Source: Paraburkholderia agricolaris
Lineage (GTDB): Bacteria; Pseudomonadota; Gammaproteobacteria; Burkholderiales; Burkholderiaceae
Direction: 5' to 3'
Assembly (NCBI RefSeq): GCF_009455635.1
Contig: NZ_QPER01000001.1
Coordinates: forward strand, 1,488,001 to 1,552,000
DNA: 64,000 nucleotides
The position numbers and the translations under genes were made by a program. The notes below the pieces were generated by a model. That model searched no databases, was not told where the DNA came from, and worked only from the letters and a program-made list of their open reading frames with translations. Below are positions 26,229 to 35,434 of this stretch, in pieces (position 1 is the first letter of the stretch; each line of letters starts with the position of its first letter).

Positions 26229-26910
26229 GGTGAAAACTCCAATGACTGCGACGAAACTCATGAAAACGCACATGAACGTTCCGCCACGGGTGCTGGGGGA
26301 AGTGCAGTTTCGCGAGCAGCGCGATGGCGTCTCCCTCGCCGGCAGGCGATGGAAGGGGGCGTGGAAAAGAAAGCAGAACGCCCGTGCCTCGCGAACGAAT
26401 CGCGAAAAAACACTCGTCTAGATTGTGCTGACTGTTGCATCTGCGTGGCCGTGGAAGGGGGGCAGATGCATGAGGACGCTGGGGTGGCTGAAAGCTGGCC
26501 CACGCGCCGCTGGAAGGCTTGAAACGAAAAAGGCCGGTGCTTTATTTGCCGCTTATGCAGAGTTCAAGCGGGGAAACGACCGACAAGCCTTCTTGTATAA
26601 AAACTGTCCAATTCAGGGTGTGGCGGGCCGGGGAAAAGGCAAGCGAAAGGCACGCGAAAACCACTTTGAAAAGAACGCGAATGAAGGTGAAATGCTGTTG
26701 GAAAGAGGCACATGATAGCACGATGACGGAGGATCGTGCAAACCCGGCGTGCGCAGGCCGTCCCCGGAAAGGCGCTCAATCCCTTACCGGATGGGGGATT
26801 CAGCGGATCGCGAAGGTATGGAAAGGCGGCTTAAAAACGGCCTGAAAATGTACTGACTGGTGAAGCCGGAGGCGCCCCGAAGAAGGACCGGTGAACGGAA
26901 AACAGACGAA
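26229..26910. other. long non-coding gap upstream of the ProP-like gene
   Basis: More than 680 bases without a convincing gene. Short open frames occur on both strands but are Lys/Arg/Trp-rich and lack ribosome sites and the third-position GC bias of the neighbours. The right half is more A-rich than its surroundings. It should hold the promoter and leader of the carrier gene. I could not identify a riboswitch or small RNA. Confidence 0.5.
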
Positions 26911-26916
26911 AAAAAA

Positions 26917-26940
26917 CCGCGCACCTGGCGCGGATTTTTT
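26917..26940. terminator. bidirectional intrinsic terminator after yggX
   Basis: CCGCGC, loop ACCTG, GCGCGG, with eight A before it and ATTTTTT after it. On the minus strand the hairpin is followed by a run of T, ending the argA-yggX transcript. Confidence 0.8.
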
Positions 26941-26992
26941 GTCTGACCCGGTTCAGTTCGGCGAGCGAGGCCGGATGCCGGGGAGCAAGCAA

Positions 26993-27268
26993 TTATTCAG
27001 CCGGCGGCGGCACATAACCCTGCGCCGTATCCGCGCCTTCGCCGAAGAAGAACTTTTCCGTCTGCTTCATCAGATATTGGCGTGCGCGCGGATCGGCCAT
27101 GTTCAGGCGGTTTTCGTTGATCAGCATGGTTTGCTGTTTCAACCAGGCTTGCCACGCTTCCTTCGAAATGCTTTCGTAGATCCGCTTGCCGAGTTCTCCC
27201 GGCAGCGGCGGGAAATCGAGGCCTTCGGCTTCCTTGCCGAGTTTCGCGCATTGAACCATACGAGTCAT
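26993..27268 (-). CDS. yggX: YggX family iron-trafficking / oxidative damage protection protein
   Basis: 91 residues from the ATG at 27268, which has AAAGGAGA upstream; the frame is open further but [10 protein letters not shown] is the canonical start. [18 protein letters not shown] carries the conserved Cys, and [29 protein letters not shown] is diagnostic. YggX protects iron-sulfur clusters from oxidants and may carry Fe(II). It lies downstream of argA on the same strand, with a 103-base gap containing a hairpin. Confidence 0.93.
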   Translation of the reverse strand: MTRMVQCAKLGKEAEGLDFPPLPGELGKRIYESISKEAWQAWLKQQTMLINENRLNMADPRARQYLMKQTEKFFFGEGADTAQGYVPPPAE

Positions 27269-27287
27269 GCTGTGCTTCTCCTTTGTC

Positions 27288-27323
27288 GACCGGAGCGAGT
27301 GCTTCAGCACTTACTCTCCGGTC
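27288..27323 (-). promoter_or_regulatory. two-part hairpin in the yggX leader
   Basis: GACCGGAG (27288-27295) pairs with CTCCGGTC (27316-27323), and inside it AGTGCT pairs with AGCACT around a 2-base loop. It lies directly upstream of the yggX ribosome site. On the minus strand the T-run precedes the hairpin rather than following it, so it is not an ordinary argA terminator. It could be an mRNA-stabilising or regulatory stem. Confidence 0.45.
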
Positions 27324-27371
27324 TCATAAAAAATAGTTACGGCGGGCAGTAGTCGCTTTATATAGGGACGT

Positions 27372-28760
27372 TCAGAGCTGTTTCATCAGCACGAGCGACT
27401 TGCGCTGCCAGTTATAGAGCCGGCGACGGTCTTCCGGCAGGTCGTCGACCGTGACCTTGACGAAGCCGCGCTTGAGGAACCAGTGTTCGGTACGTGTGGT
27501 GAGCACGAAAATCCGCGTCAAGCCACGCGCCCGTGCGCGTTGTTCGATGCGTTTGAGCAGACGTTCGCCGTCGCCGGTGCCTTGCGCTTCAGGCGCCACC
27601 GTGAGACAGGCCATTTCGCCGATGCGCTCCTGCGGGTACGGGTACAGCGCCGCGCAGCCGAACAGCACGCCATCGTGCTCGATGACCGAGAAATGATCGA
27701 TGTCGCGTTCGATCTGGTGGCGGCCGCGCCGCACCAGCGTGCCGTCGGATTCGAGCGGTTCGATCAGCGAGAGAATCCCGCCGACGTCGTCCGGCGTGGC
27801 TTCGCGCAGGCTTTCGAGGTTCTCGTACGAGATCATCGTGCCCACGCCGTCGTGCAGGAACAGTTCGAGCAGCAGGCTGCCGTCGAGCGCGTAGGGGATG
27901 ATATGCGCCCGCGCCACGCCGCCGCGGCAGGCGCGGATCGAATGTTTCAGGTAGAAGCCCGCGTCGCCGGTGACTTCGCCGCTTTCATGCAGCTTGTACG
28001 CGTCGTCGAGCGACAGTTCGCGCACCAGTTCGGGGCCGTCTTCGCCGGCTTCCATCAGGCCCGGCGTTTCGGTCAGGAACACAATCTTGTCGGCGCGCAG
28101 CGCGATCGCGGCCGCCGAGGCGACGTCTTCCATCGACAGATTGAAGGCTTCGCCGGTGGGCGAGAAGCCGAGCGGCGATAGCAGCACCAGTTTGCGGCTC
28201 GCGAGCGAGTGACGGATCGAATCCGCGTCGATCTTGCGCACCACGCCGGTGTGCTGGAAATCGACCCCGTCGAGAATGCCGACCGGGCGCGCCGTCACGA
28301 AGTTGCCGGACACCACGCTGATGTGCGCGTGCGCCATCGGCGTATTCGGCAGACCCTGGCTGATCGCCGCCTCGATATCCAGACGCACTTCGCCGGCCGC
28401 TTCTTTCGCCGATTCGAGCGCGCGCGCATCGGTAATGCGCATGCCGTGCGAGAACTCGGACTCCACGCCGTGCAGGCTCATCTGCTCTTCGACCTGCGGT
28501 CGCGAGCCGTGCACCAGCACGATCTGGATGCCCATGGCCTGCAGCAGCGCGATATCGGACACGAGCGCATTCAGGAGCCCCTGATGCACCACTTCGCCGC
28601 CGAAACCGACGACAAACGTCTTGTTACGGAACGCATGGATGTAAGGGGCGACTGAGCGCATCCAGTCGACGAATTGCGCATGCTGGGCGAGATCTTCCGT
28701 TGCTCCGGCGGGGGCCGGAACGCTCGCGGGCGCGGGGACGAGGTCGGTTTGGGAATTCAT
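27372..28760 (-). CDS. argA: N-acetylglutamate synthase
   Basis: 462 residues, the usual length of the fused bacterial enzyme. An amino-acid kinase domain comes first (HAFRNKTFVVGFGGEVV, IQIVLVHGSRPQVEEQM, KLVLLSPLGFSPTGEAFNL). A GNAT acetyltransferase domain follows from about residue 310, with the acetyl-CoA site LTVAPEAQGTGDGERLL. It makes N-acetylglutamate, the first step of arginine synthesis, and is normally inhibited by arginine. The ATG has no ribosome site, and the divergent hrpA start is only 23 bases away. Confidence 0.96.
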   Translation of the reverse strand: MNSQTDLVPAPASVPAPAGATEDLAQHAQFVDWMRSVAPYIHAFRNKTFVVGFGGEVVHQGLLNALVSDIALLQAMGIQIVLVHGSRPQVEEQMSLHGVESEFSHGMRITDARALESAKEAAGEVRLDIEAAISQGLPNTPMAHAHISVVSGNFVTARPVGILDGVDFQHTGVVRKIDADSIRHSLASRKLVLLSPLGFSPTGEAFNLSMEDVASAAAIALRADKIVFLTETPGLMEAGEDGPELVRELSLDDAYKLHESGEVTGDAGFYLKHSIRACRGGVARAHIIPYALDGSLLLELFLHDGVGTMISYENLESLREATPDDVGGILSLIEPLESDGTLVRRGRHQIERDIDHFSVIEHDGVLFGCAALYPYPQERIGEMACLTVAPEAQGTGDGERLLKRIEQRARARGLTRIFVLTTRTEHWFLKRGFVKVTVDDLPEDRRRLYNWQRKSLVLMKQL

Positions 28761-28767
28761 GCCGGGG

Positions 28768-28775
28768 ATTATAAT
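28768..28775. promoter_or_regulatory. palindromic ATTATAAT, shared -10 candidate for argA and hrpA
   Basis: TATAAT reads on both strands (28770-28775 on plus, 28768-28773 on minus) within the 23-base gap between the two starts. Initiation about 7 bases from each would put the RNA 5' ends at or within a few bases of both start codons. No good -35 is visible for either direction. Confidence 0.5.
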
Positions 28776-28783
28776 GCGCCCCC

Positions 28784-31700
28784 ATGTCGAATGTACCCAA
28801 AAGTCCCGCTACGGCGAACGAGAATTCAGCGCCGGCCGCCGATCCGAAGAACGCCGGCGACACGCAGCGCCGCCATGCGCAGGACGCGAACCGCAACGCG
28901 CCGAAAACGGTGCGCGAGCCGCGTCGTGGCGCGGACGACGCGCAAGCGCCCGCGCCCAGGAAAAATCCCCCTCAGGGCGGCCGTCGCGAAGCCGCTGCGC
29001 CCGCTCAAAAAGCGCCGCAAACGGACGAAGCCGGGCGCAATGCGCGCCGTGAAGCTCGCCCGCCACGCCCGCGGCGTGTCGTCGAGCCGAATCCGATTCC
29101 GCCGATCACGTTCCCCGAAGCGCTGCCGGTCTCCGGCCGCCGCGAGGAGATCGCACGCGCGATCGCGCAGAATCAGGTCGTGATCGTCTGCGGTGAGACC
29201 GGTTCGGGCAAGACGACCCAGTTGCCGAAAATCTGCCTCGAACTCGGGCGGGGTCTCGGCGCGGGCGGCACCGGTCTGATCGGCCATACGCAGCCGCGCC
29301 GGATCGCGGCATCGGCAACGGGCCGCCGGATTGCGGAAGAACTCGGCACGCCGTTCGGCGAAGTGGTCGGCTACAAGGTGCGTTTCACCGATAACCTGTC
29401 GCCGGGCGCGTCGGTCAAGCTGATGACCGACGGCATTCTGCTCGCCGAAACGCAGACCGATCCGCTGCTCAACGCGTACGACACGCTGATCATCGACGAA
29501 GCGCACGAGCGCAGCCTGAACATCGATTTTCTGCTCGGCTATCTGAAGGAAATTCTCGTCAAGCGTCCCGATCTGAAGCTGATCGTGACCTCGGCGACGA
29601 TCGACGCCGACCGTTTCGCGCGCCATTTCGGCAGCGACGAGAAACCCGCGCCGGTGATCGAAGTAAGCGGGCGGCTCTATCCGGTCGAAGTGCGTTACCG
29701 GCCAGTCGTGGAAGACAGTCCGGCGGTGAAGGCGGCGCAAGGAACTTCGACAGCGTCGCGCGAAGCGCGCGAGCGGCCGAAAACCCAGCGCGAGACGGAC
29801 CGCGATCTGATGGAAGCGATCGTCGACGCCGTCGACGAACTGTGCCGCGAAGGTCCCGGCGATGTGCTGGTGTTCCTGCCCGGCGAGCGCGAAATTCGCG
29901 ATGCCGCCGAAGCGCTGCGCAAGCACCATCCGCCGCACACGGAAATTCTGCCGTTGTTCGCGCGCCTCTCGGCCGCGGAACAGGAACGCGTGTTCCGCAC
30001 GTCGAACGCGCGCCGCATCGTGCTGGCCACCAACGTCGCCGAAACCTCGCTGACGGTGCCCGGGATTCGCTACGTGGTCGACACGGGTCTGGCGCGCGTG
30101 AAGCGCTACTCGTACCGCAACAAGGTCGAACAGCTGCAGGTCGAGTCGATTTCGCAAGCCGCCGCGAATCAGCGGGCAGGGCGTTGCGGCCGGGTGGCCG
30201 ACGGCGTCTGCATTCGTCTGTATGAGGAAAGCGACTTTCAGGGCCGGGTGCGCTTCACTGATCCGGAAATCTTGCGCTCATCGCTGGCGTCGGTGATTTT
30301 GCGGATGAAGTCGCTGCACCTGACGGCGATCGAAACGTTTCCGTTCATCGAGCCGCCGCCGGGCCGCGCGATTGCCGATGGCTATCAGCTGCTCAACGAA
30401 CTCGGCGCGGTCGACGACGACAACCAGCTCACGCCGCTTGGGCGAGAGCTCGCGCGATTACCGCTCGATCCGCGCATCGGCCGGATGATTCTCGCCGCGC
30501 GCGATCAGCAGGCGCTCAAGGAAGTGCTCATCATTGCCAGCGCGTTGTCGGTGCAGGACCCGCGCGACCGGCCGATCGAAGCGCAGGAGCAGGCCGATCA
30601 GGCGCATCGCCGTTTCGCTGACGAGCGCTCCGAATTCCTCCAGTGGCTGAAAATCTGGAACTGGTTCGAAGAAGCGATCGCGCACAAGAAGTCGAACAAG
30701 CAGTTGCACGACGAGTGCCGCAAGAACTTCCTGTCACAACTGCGGCTGCGCGAATGGCGCGATGTGCATTCGCAACTGCTGACCGTGGTGCGTGAACACG
30801 GCTGGCGTCTGAACGAAGCCGAAGCGACCTTCGAGCAGATCCATCTGGCGCTGTTGACCGGCCTGCTCGGCAACATCGGCCTGAAAGCCGACGATGAACC
30901 GTATTACCTCGGCGCGCGCAGCATCAAGTTCTACCTGTGGCCGGGTTCCGCGCTGGTGAAGAAGGCCGGCAAGTGGGTGATGGCCGCGGAACTGGTCGAA
31001 ACGAGCCGGCTGTACGCGCGCTGTATCGCGAAGATCGAGCCGGAGTGGATCGAGAAGATCGGCTCGCATCTGTTGAAAAAATCGCTCTCGGAGCCGCATT
31101 GGGAGAAGCGCGCGGCACAGGTGTCGGCGTTCGAGCGCGCGATGCTGTACGGCCTGCCGATCTATCACCGGCGGCGCGTGAGCTTCGGCAAGCAGGACCC
31201 GTCGCGGGCGCGCGAGCTGTTCATTCGCGGTGCGCTGGTGGAAGGCGAATTCGATACGAAGCTGGCGTTTTTCGCGCATAACCGCAAGCTGCTCGCCGAT
31301 ATCGAGCAACTGGAACACAAGTCGCGCCGTCAGGACGTGCTGGTCGACGACGAACTGATCTTCGGCTTCTACGACCAGGCGATTCCGCAAGGCATTTACA
31401 CGGGGGCGTCGTTCGAGCGCTGGTATCGCGATGAGCTGAAAAAGAGCGGCCAGCAGGAAGACAAGCTGCGCCTGCTGTATCTGTCGCGCGACGATCTGAT
31501 GCGGCACGAAGCCGCCGGGGTGACGACCGATCTGTTCCCGAAGCGGATGACGATGGCGGGCGTCGAGATGATGCTCACCTATCACTTCGAACCCGGTTCG
31601 CCGCGCGACGGCGTGACGCTCGCGGTGCCGCTGTATGCGTTGAATCAGGTCGACGCGCGACGCTGCGAATGGCTCGTGCCCGGCATGCTGAAAGAGAAGA

Positions 31701-33046
31701 CGCAACTGCTGCTGAAATCGCTGCCGCAGAAGCTGCGGCGTCATTGCGTGCCGCTGCCTGAGTTCGCGGCGGGTTTCGTCGAGCGGCACAGCGGCCCGCG
31801 CTTCGGCGCGGGCGGTTTGCTCGAGTCGCTGATTGCGGACATTCGCGAGCAGACCCAGGTCGCGATGAAGCAAGCGGACTTCAAGCTCGAGACGCTGACA
31901 CCGCATCTGTTCATGAACTTCAAGGTGATCGACGAGCATGGCCGCCAGCTCGCGATGGGCCGCAACCTGTCGCAACTGCGCGCCGAACTCGGCGGCCAGG
32001 CGCAGCAGCATTTCCAGAAGATCGCGTCGGGGGCGGCCGGGATAGCGTTGGCGGATGCGGGCGGCGGCGGTGGGGTGGCCGCCGGTGTGCAAGCCGGCGG
32101 TTCGGGTGGTGCGGATCGCGCGGGATTGCGCGGTAAGAGCGCTGCCGTACCTGGTCCGCAAACCGCGTCGCAAGACGGCACGCAAGGCACCGCGCTGTAC
32201 GAAAAGCTGACGACGTGGAATTTCGGCAAACTCCCCGAGTTGCTGGAAATTCGCCGCGGCGGCCAGACATTGTTTGGCTATCCGGCGCTTGTCGACCGCG
32301 GCACGCATTGCGATGTCGAAGTGTTCGATTCACCCGATGAAGCCGCGCGTATCCATCGCGCCGGGCTGCGTCGATTGTTCGCGTTGCAACTGAAAGAGCC
32401 GATCAAATACCTGGAGAAGAACCTCCCGGGTCTGCGCGAAATGGCGATGCAGTTCATGCCGCGCGGCACCCAGGAGGAGCTGCGCGATCAACTGATCGAC
32501 ACCGCGCTCGATCGCGCGTGTTTGCAGGATCCGCTGCCCGACGACGACGTCAGTTTCCACACGCGCCGTGACGAGGGCCGCAGCCGTCTGACGTTATTGG
32601 CTCAGGAAATCTCGCGGCTGGTCGGGCAGATTCTGAATGAATACGCCACGGTGACGAAGAAACTGGTGCAGGCCAAGTCGTTCACGACGCCGTATGCGGA
32701 CATGCAGAATCAGCTCGACGGGCTGATCGGCAAGCGCTTTGTAGTCGACACGCCGTATCCGCAACTGGCGCATTTCCCGCGCTATCTGAAGGGTATGGCG
32801 CTGCGCGTCGACAAGCTGAAGGCGGACCCGGCGCGCGACGCCCGGCAATTCGCCGAATTTCAGCCGCTCCAGCAGAATTACCAGCGCGCGCTGGCGCAAC
32901 GCGGCGGCGTGCTGGATCCGCGTTTGTCGGAATTTCGCTGGTTGCTGGAGGAGTTGCGGATTTCGCTGTTCGCGCAGGAGTTGCGGACGCCGATGCCGGT
33001 ATCGGTGAAGCGCCTTCACAAGGTGTGGGAGTCGATGCAACGCTGA
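28784..33046 (+). CDS. hrpA: ATP-dependent RNA helicase HrpA (DEAH box)
   Basis: 1420 residues, about 120 longer than E. coli HrpA. The first 100 or so are a charged, disordered Ala/Arg/Pro region. The helicase core then has Walker A GETGSGKTTQ near 136, the DEAH box IIDEAHERS near 237, TSAT, and QRAGRCGRVADG. The C-terminal half carries the helicase-associated, OB-fold and DUF3418 regions characteristic of HrpA. A Gly/Ala-rich insert at about 1080-1130 accounts for part of the extra length. HrpA resolves stalled ribosomes and processes mRNA in E. coli. It is divergent from argA with almost no intergenic DNA. Confidence 0.95.
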   Translation: MSNVPKSPATANENSAPAADPKNAGDTQRRHAQDANRNAPKTVREPRRGADDAQAPAPRKNPPQGGRREAAAPAQKAPQTDEAGRNARREARPPRPRRVVEPNPIPPITFPEALPVSGRREEIARAIAQNQVVIVCGETGSGKTTQLPKICLELGRGLGAGGTGLIGHTQPRRIAASATGRRIAEELGTPFGEVVGYKVRFTDNLSPGASVKLMTDGILLAETQTDPLLNAYDTLIIDEAHERSLNIDFLLGYLKEILVKRPDLKLIVTSATIDADRFARHFGSDEKPAPVIEVSGRLYPVEVRYRPVVEDSPAVKAAQGTSTASREARERPKTQRETDRDLMEAIVDAVDELCREGPGDVLVFLPGEREIRDAAEALRKHHPPHTEILPLFARLSAAEQERVFRTSNARRIVLATNVAETSLTVPGIRYVVDTGLARVKRYSYRNKVEQLQVESISQAAANQRAGRCGRVADGVCIRLYEESDFQGRVRFTDPEILRSSLASVILRMKSLHLTAIETFPFIEPPPGRAIADGYQLLNELGAVDDDNQLTPLGRELARLPLDPRIGRMILAARDQQALKEVLIIASALSVQDPRDRPIEAQEQADQAHRRFADERSEFLQWLKIWNWFEEAIAHKKSNKQLHDECRKNFLSQLRLREWRDVHSQLLTVVREHGWRLNEAEATFEQIHLALLTGLLGNIGLKADDEPYYLGARSIKFYLWPGSALVKKAGKWVMAAELVETSRLYARCIAKIEPEWIEKIGSHLLKKSLSEPHWEKRAAQVSAFERAMLYGLPIYHRRRVSFGKQDPSRARELFIRGALVEGEFDTKLAFFAHNRKLLADIEQLEHKSRRQDVLVDDELIFGFYDQAIPQGIYTGASFERWYRDELKKSGQQEDKLRLLYLSRDDLMRHEAAGVTTDLFPKRMTMAGVEMMLTYHFEPGSPRDGVTLAVPLYALNQVDARRCEWLVPGMLKEKTQLLLKSLPQKLRRHCVPLPEFAAGFVERHSGPRFGAGGLLESLIADIREQTQVAMKQADFKLETLTPHLFMNFKVIDEHGRQLAMGRNLSQLRAELGGQAQQHFQKIASGAAGIALADAGGGGGVAAGVQAGGSGGADRAGLRGKSAAVPGPQTASQDGTQGTALYEKLTTWNFGKLPELLEIRRGGQTLFGYPALVDRGTHCDVEVFDSPDEAARIHRAGLRRLFALQLKEPIKYLEKNLPGLREMAMQFMPRGTQEELRDQLIDTALDRACLQDPLPDDDVSFHTRRDEGRSRLTLLAQEISRLVGQILNEYATVTKKLVQAKSFTTPYADMQNQLDGLIGKRFVVDTPYPQLAHFPRYLKGMALRVDKLKADPARDARQFAEFQPLQQNYQRALAQRGGVLDPRLSEFRWLLEELRISLFAQELRTPMPVSVKRLHKVWESMQR

Positions 33047-33268
33047 GCGGCGCTTGGGGTGGGGCATGCATTTGCTCCATCCTGGCGGCGTGAGTCGCGC
33101 AGTATTGCGCGTAAAAAAGCGCGCAACACCACTCCTTGTGAGAATGGCATCGCGCGTAAGGGGGCGGGCCCTTCCGGACCCGCGCCAGCTCGCTGCCATG
33201 ACGACAACGCTAAAGTCATCACCGTGACCGGCCCGGATCGCACCGATCCTGCTTCCTGGGTGTGCGGC

Positions 33269-35434
33269 TTACCAATGCATGCCGGCGCCGAGCGACGCGC
33301 CGAACTGGCCGCGCGAGTCGGACGTGCCTTGCACCTTGTAGACCCACTTGCCCGTTTCAGACAGTTGCGACACGCCGATTGCCACCGCCGATTGACCCCC
33401 ATAGGTGCCGCCGGCCATTGCAACCATGCCGCGACCCGGCAGCACCGCTTGCGGCAGGCCCGCGACGGCTAGCGCCGCGGCCGTGCCGCCATACGAATCG
33501 CGGCGGGCCGAGCGGATCTGGTCGTCGGTATAGCTGTTGGCCTGACCGACGGCGCCGCTCACGCTTTGTTGCAACTGATTGACGTTGACCGCGTCTGTGC
33601 CTTGCACGCCGGCCGCGACGTTGGTGATCTGCCGCTCCTGCCCCGCTGCGCCGACCGATACCGTATTCGCCCGATCCGCGACCGAGCCTTGGCCCAACGC
33701 GACCGAGTTGTCGGCGCCGGCGTTCGCCGAAGCGCCGAGCGCGGTGGCGTTGTTGCCGCTCGCAACGGAGTTCGCGCCCGCCGCCACCGCATTGGTGCCC
33801 GTGGCTAGCGCGCTCGCGCCCGCCGCTACCGCGTTGGTACCCGTGGCTTGCGCATTCGCGCCTGCAGCGACGGCATGCGTGCCGCTGGCCAGCGCACCTT
33901 CCGTATTGCTATCGCCTTGCGCGCCGAAGAACGGATCGGCCGTATTGACGGCGATGTTGCTGACCGCGCCACTGATGGCCGCATTTAACTGGCCGAGATT
34001 GACGGCGTCGGTAGCATCCACGCCGTTCGCGACGTTGTGGAGCACGGTGGCGCCGCTTGCGGCGTCGCCACCCAGCGTGACGCTGTTCCGGTTCACCGTG
34101 CCGTCGGCGTTGGTGTCGTACATGAGGGCGCCGTCGACTTTGACGGCGGCGGCATCCGCCTGGGCGGCGACCGCTTTGAGTTGCGCGACATTGACCGCGT
34201 CGCGATCGTCGCGGCCCGGGGCGAGACTGCTGATCGTGCGGTTGCCGACGTTGACTTCCCCCATCGAGTTCTGTGGAACCGCCAGGCCATACGCGGTATA
34301 GCCCGTCTGCGCGCCGAATCGGGTCACGGAACTGGCGCCGAGCGCCACACTGTTGCCGTGGATGGCCCACGCGTTATCGCCCAGCGCGAGGCTGTCTGTT
34401 CCGGTGGCGCGGGCGGCGTTACCGATTGCGATGGCGGCGACGCCTGTGGCACCGGCGTTGCTGCCGAGCGCGATGGCGCCCCCCATGCTCGCGGTCGCGC
34501 CCGCGCCTATCGCGACCGCTTCCGTCGCCGTGGCGGACGCGAGTCTGCCGGCTGCAAGCGCATTCGTGCCGGCGAGAGCGGATGCGTCGTCGGTGCCGTT
34601 GTCCGCGCCGTCGGCCTTGAAGTAGCGCGGCTTGCCAGCATCGGCGAGCGCCTTTAGCTGGCCGACATTGACGGCATCCTGATCGGCCGAGCCGGCCGCG
34701 AGGCCGCTCATGGTGCGATTGCCGATGTTCACTTCGCCATTCGAATTTTGCGCAGTCGCGAGGCCGAACGCGCGGTAACCGGTTTGCGCGCCGAACAGGG
34801 TGGCGGAGCCGGCGCCGAGCGCCACACTGTTGTCGTGCAGGGCCCATGCGTTTGCGCCGAGCGCGGCGCTGGTGGCCGCGCTGGCCCTGGCACTGTCACC
34901 GAGCGCGACGGCGGACCTGCCGGCAGCGCCGGCGCCGCTGCCGAACGCCGTCGCACCGCGCGCGTTGGCTACGGCGCCGAAGCCGATTGCGGTGGCCGCT
35001 TCGGCCGAGGCGTTGGCTTGCGCGCCTAGCGAGGTCGCCCCTGTGTCAGTTGCCGAAGCCAGCGCGCCGAGGGCCGTGCTATTGACGGCAATGGCTGACG
35101 CGCGCATGCCGCCGGCGAAGGCGCCGGACTGCTGCGCAAGCGCCTCGTGGCCGAGCGCGACCGCGCTCAGGCCCGTGGCGCTTGCCAGCACCCCCAACGC
35201 GACCGAGTTCGGGCCGCTGGCGTAGGCCTTCATGCCGGCTGCGAGTGCCGACATGTTTGGCGCCGCGTAGGCTTCGAATTGCGAGGGACCGGAGCCGCTG
35301 GCGTCGAAATATAGTGTGGCGGCGGTGCCCGCGGCGTGGGCGGTGGGCACACTCGCCCATAGCACGGCCGTGGCGACGGCGACTCTCGTTCCTGAGGTTT
35401 CACACCACCAGCCTGATTGGTAAATCTTATTCAT
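33269..35434 (-). CDS. YadA-like trimeric autotransporter adhesin
   Basis: 721 residues from the ATG at 35434, which opens with an ESPR-type long signal peptide (MNKIYQSGWWCETSGTRVAVATA, cleavage after PTAHA). The passenger consists of many left-handed YadA-head repeats with the SVALG, AVALG and TATGTNAVAAG patterns, and at least four neck motifs (DAVNVGQLKALA, DAVNVAQLKAVA, DAVNLGQLNAAI, DAVNVNQLQQSV). The last 80 residues form the membrane anchor, ending in Trp. Three chains form one surface fibre, and family members bind host matrix or each other. No OmpA-like partner gene follows. The upstream DNA is strikingly AT-rich. Confidence 0.93.
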   Translation of the reverse strand: MNKIYQSGWWCETSGTRVAVATAVLWASVPTAHAAGTAATLYFDASGSGPSQFEAYAAPNMSALAAGMKAYASGPNSVALGVLASATGLSAVALGHEALAQQSGAFAGGMRASAIAVNSTALGALASATDTGATSLGAQANASAEAATAIGFGAVANARGATAFGSGAGAAGRSAVALGDSARASAATSAALGANAWALHDNSVALGAGSATLFGAQTGYRAFGLATAQNSNGEVNIGNRTMSGLAAGSADQDAVNVGQLKALADAGKPRYFKADGADNGTDDASALAGTNALAAGRLASATATEAVAIGAGATASMGGAIALGSNAGATGVAAIAIGNAARATGTDSLALGDNAWAIHGNSVALGASSVTRFGAQTGYTAYGLAVPQNSMGEVNVGNRTISSLAPGRDDRDAVNVAQLKAVAAQADAAAVKVDGALMYDTNADGTVNRNSVTLGGDAASGATVLHNVANGVDATDAVNLGQLNAAISGAVSNIAVNTADPFFGAQGDSNTEGALASGTHAVAAGANAQATGTNAVAAGASALATGTNAVAAGANSVASGNNATALGASANAGADNSVALGQGSVADRANTVSVGAAGQERQITNVAAGVQGTDAVNVNQLQQSVSGAVGQANSYTDDQIRSARRDSYGGTAAALAVAGLPQAVLPGRGMVAMAGGTYGGQSAVAIGVSQLSETGKWVYKVQGTSDSRGQFGASLGAGMHW
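34157..34384 (-). repeat. second copy of a 76-residue head-neck module in the adhesin gene
   Basis: Encodes LGDNAWAIHGNSVALG through DAVNVAQLKAVAAQ. It aligns without gaps to the module at 34634-34861, sharing phrases such as FGAQTGY, GEVN and GNRT, with scattered substitutions. Confidence 0.8.
34634..34861 (-). repeat. first copy of the 76-residue head-neck module in the adhesin gene
   Basis: Encodes LGANAWALHDNSVALG through DAVNVGQLKALADAG. The two copies start exactly 159 codons apart, so the duplicated unit probably includes the head repeats between them. Confidence 0.8.

Noticed and set aside
26425..26845. Two open frames of about 100 residues on the plus strand upstream of the ProP-like gene
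   Set aside because: Composition is Lys/Arg/Trp-rich, ribosome sites are absent, codon bias does not match neighbours and the frames overlap each other.
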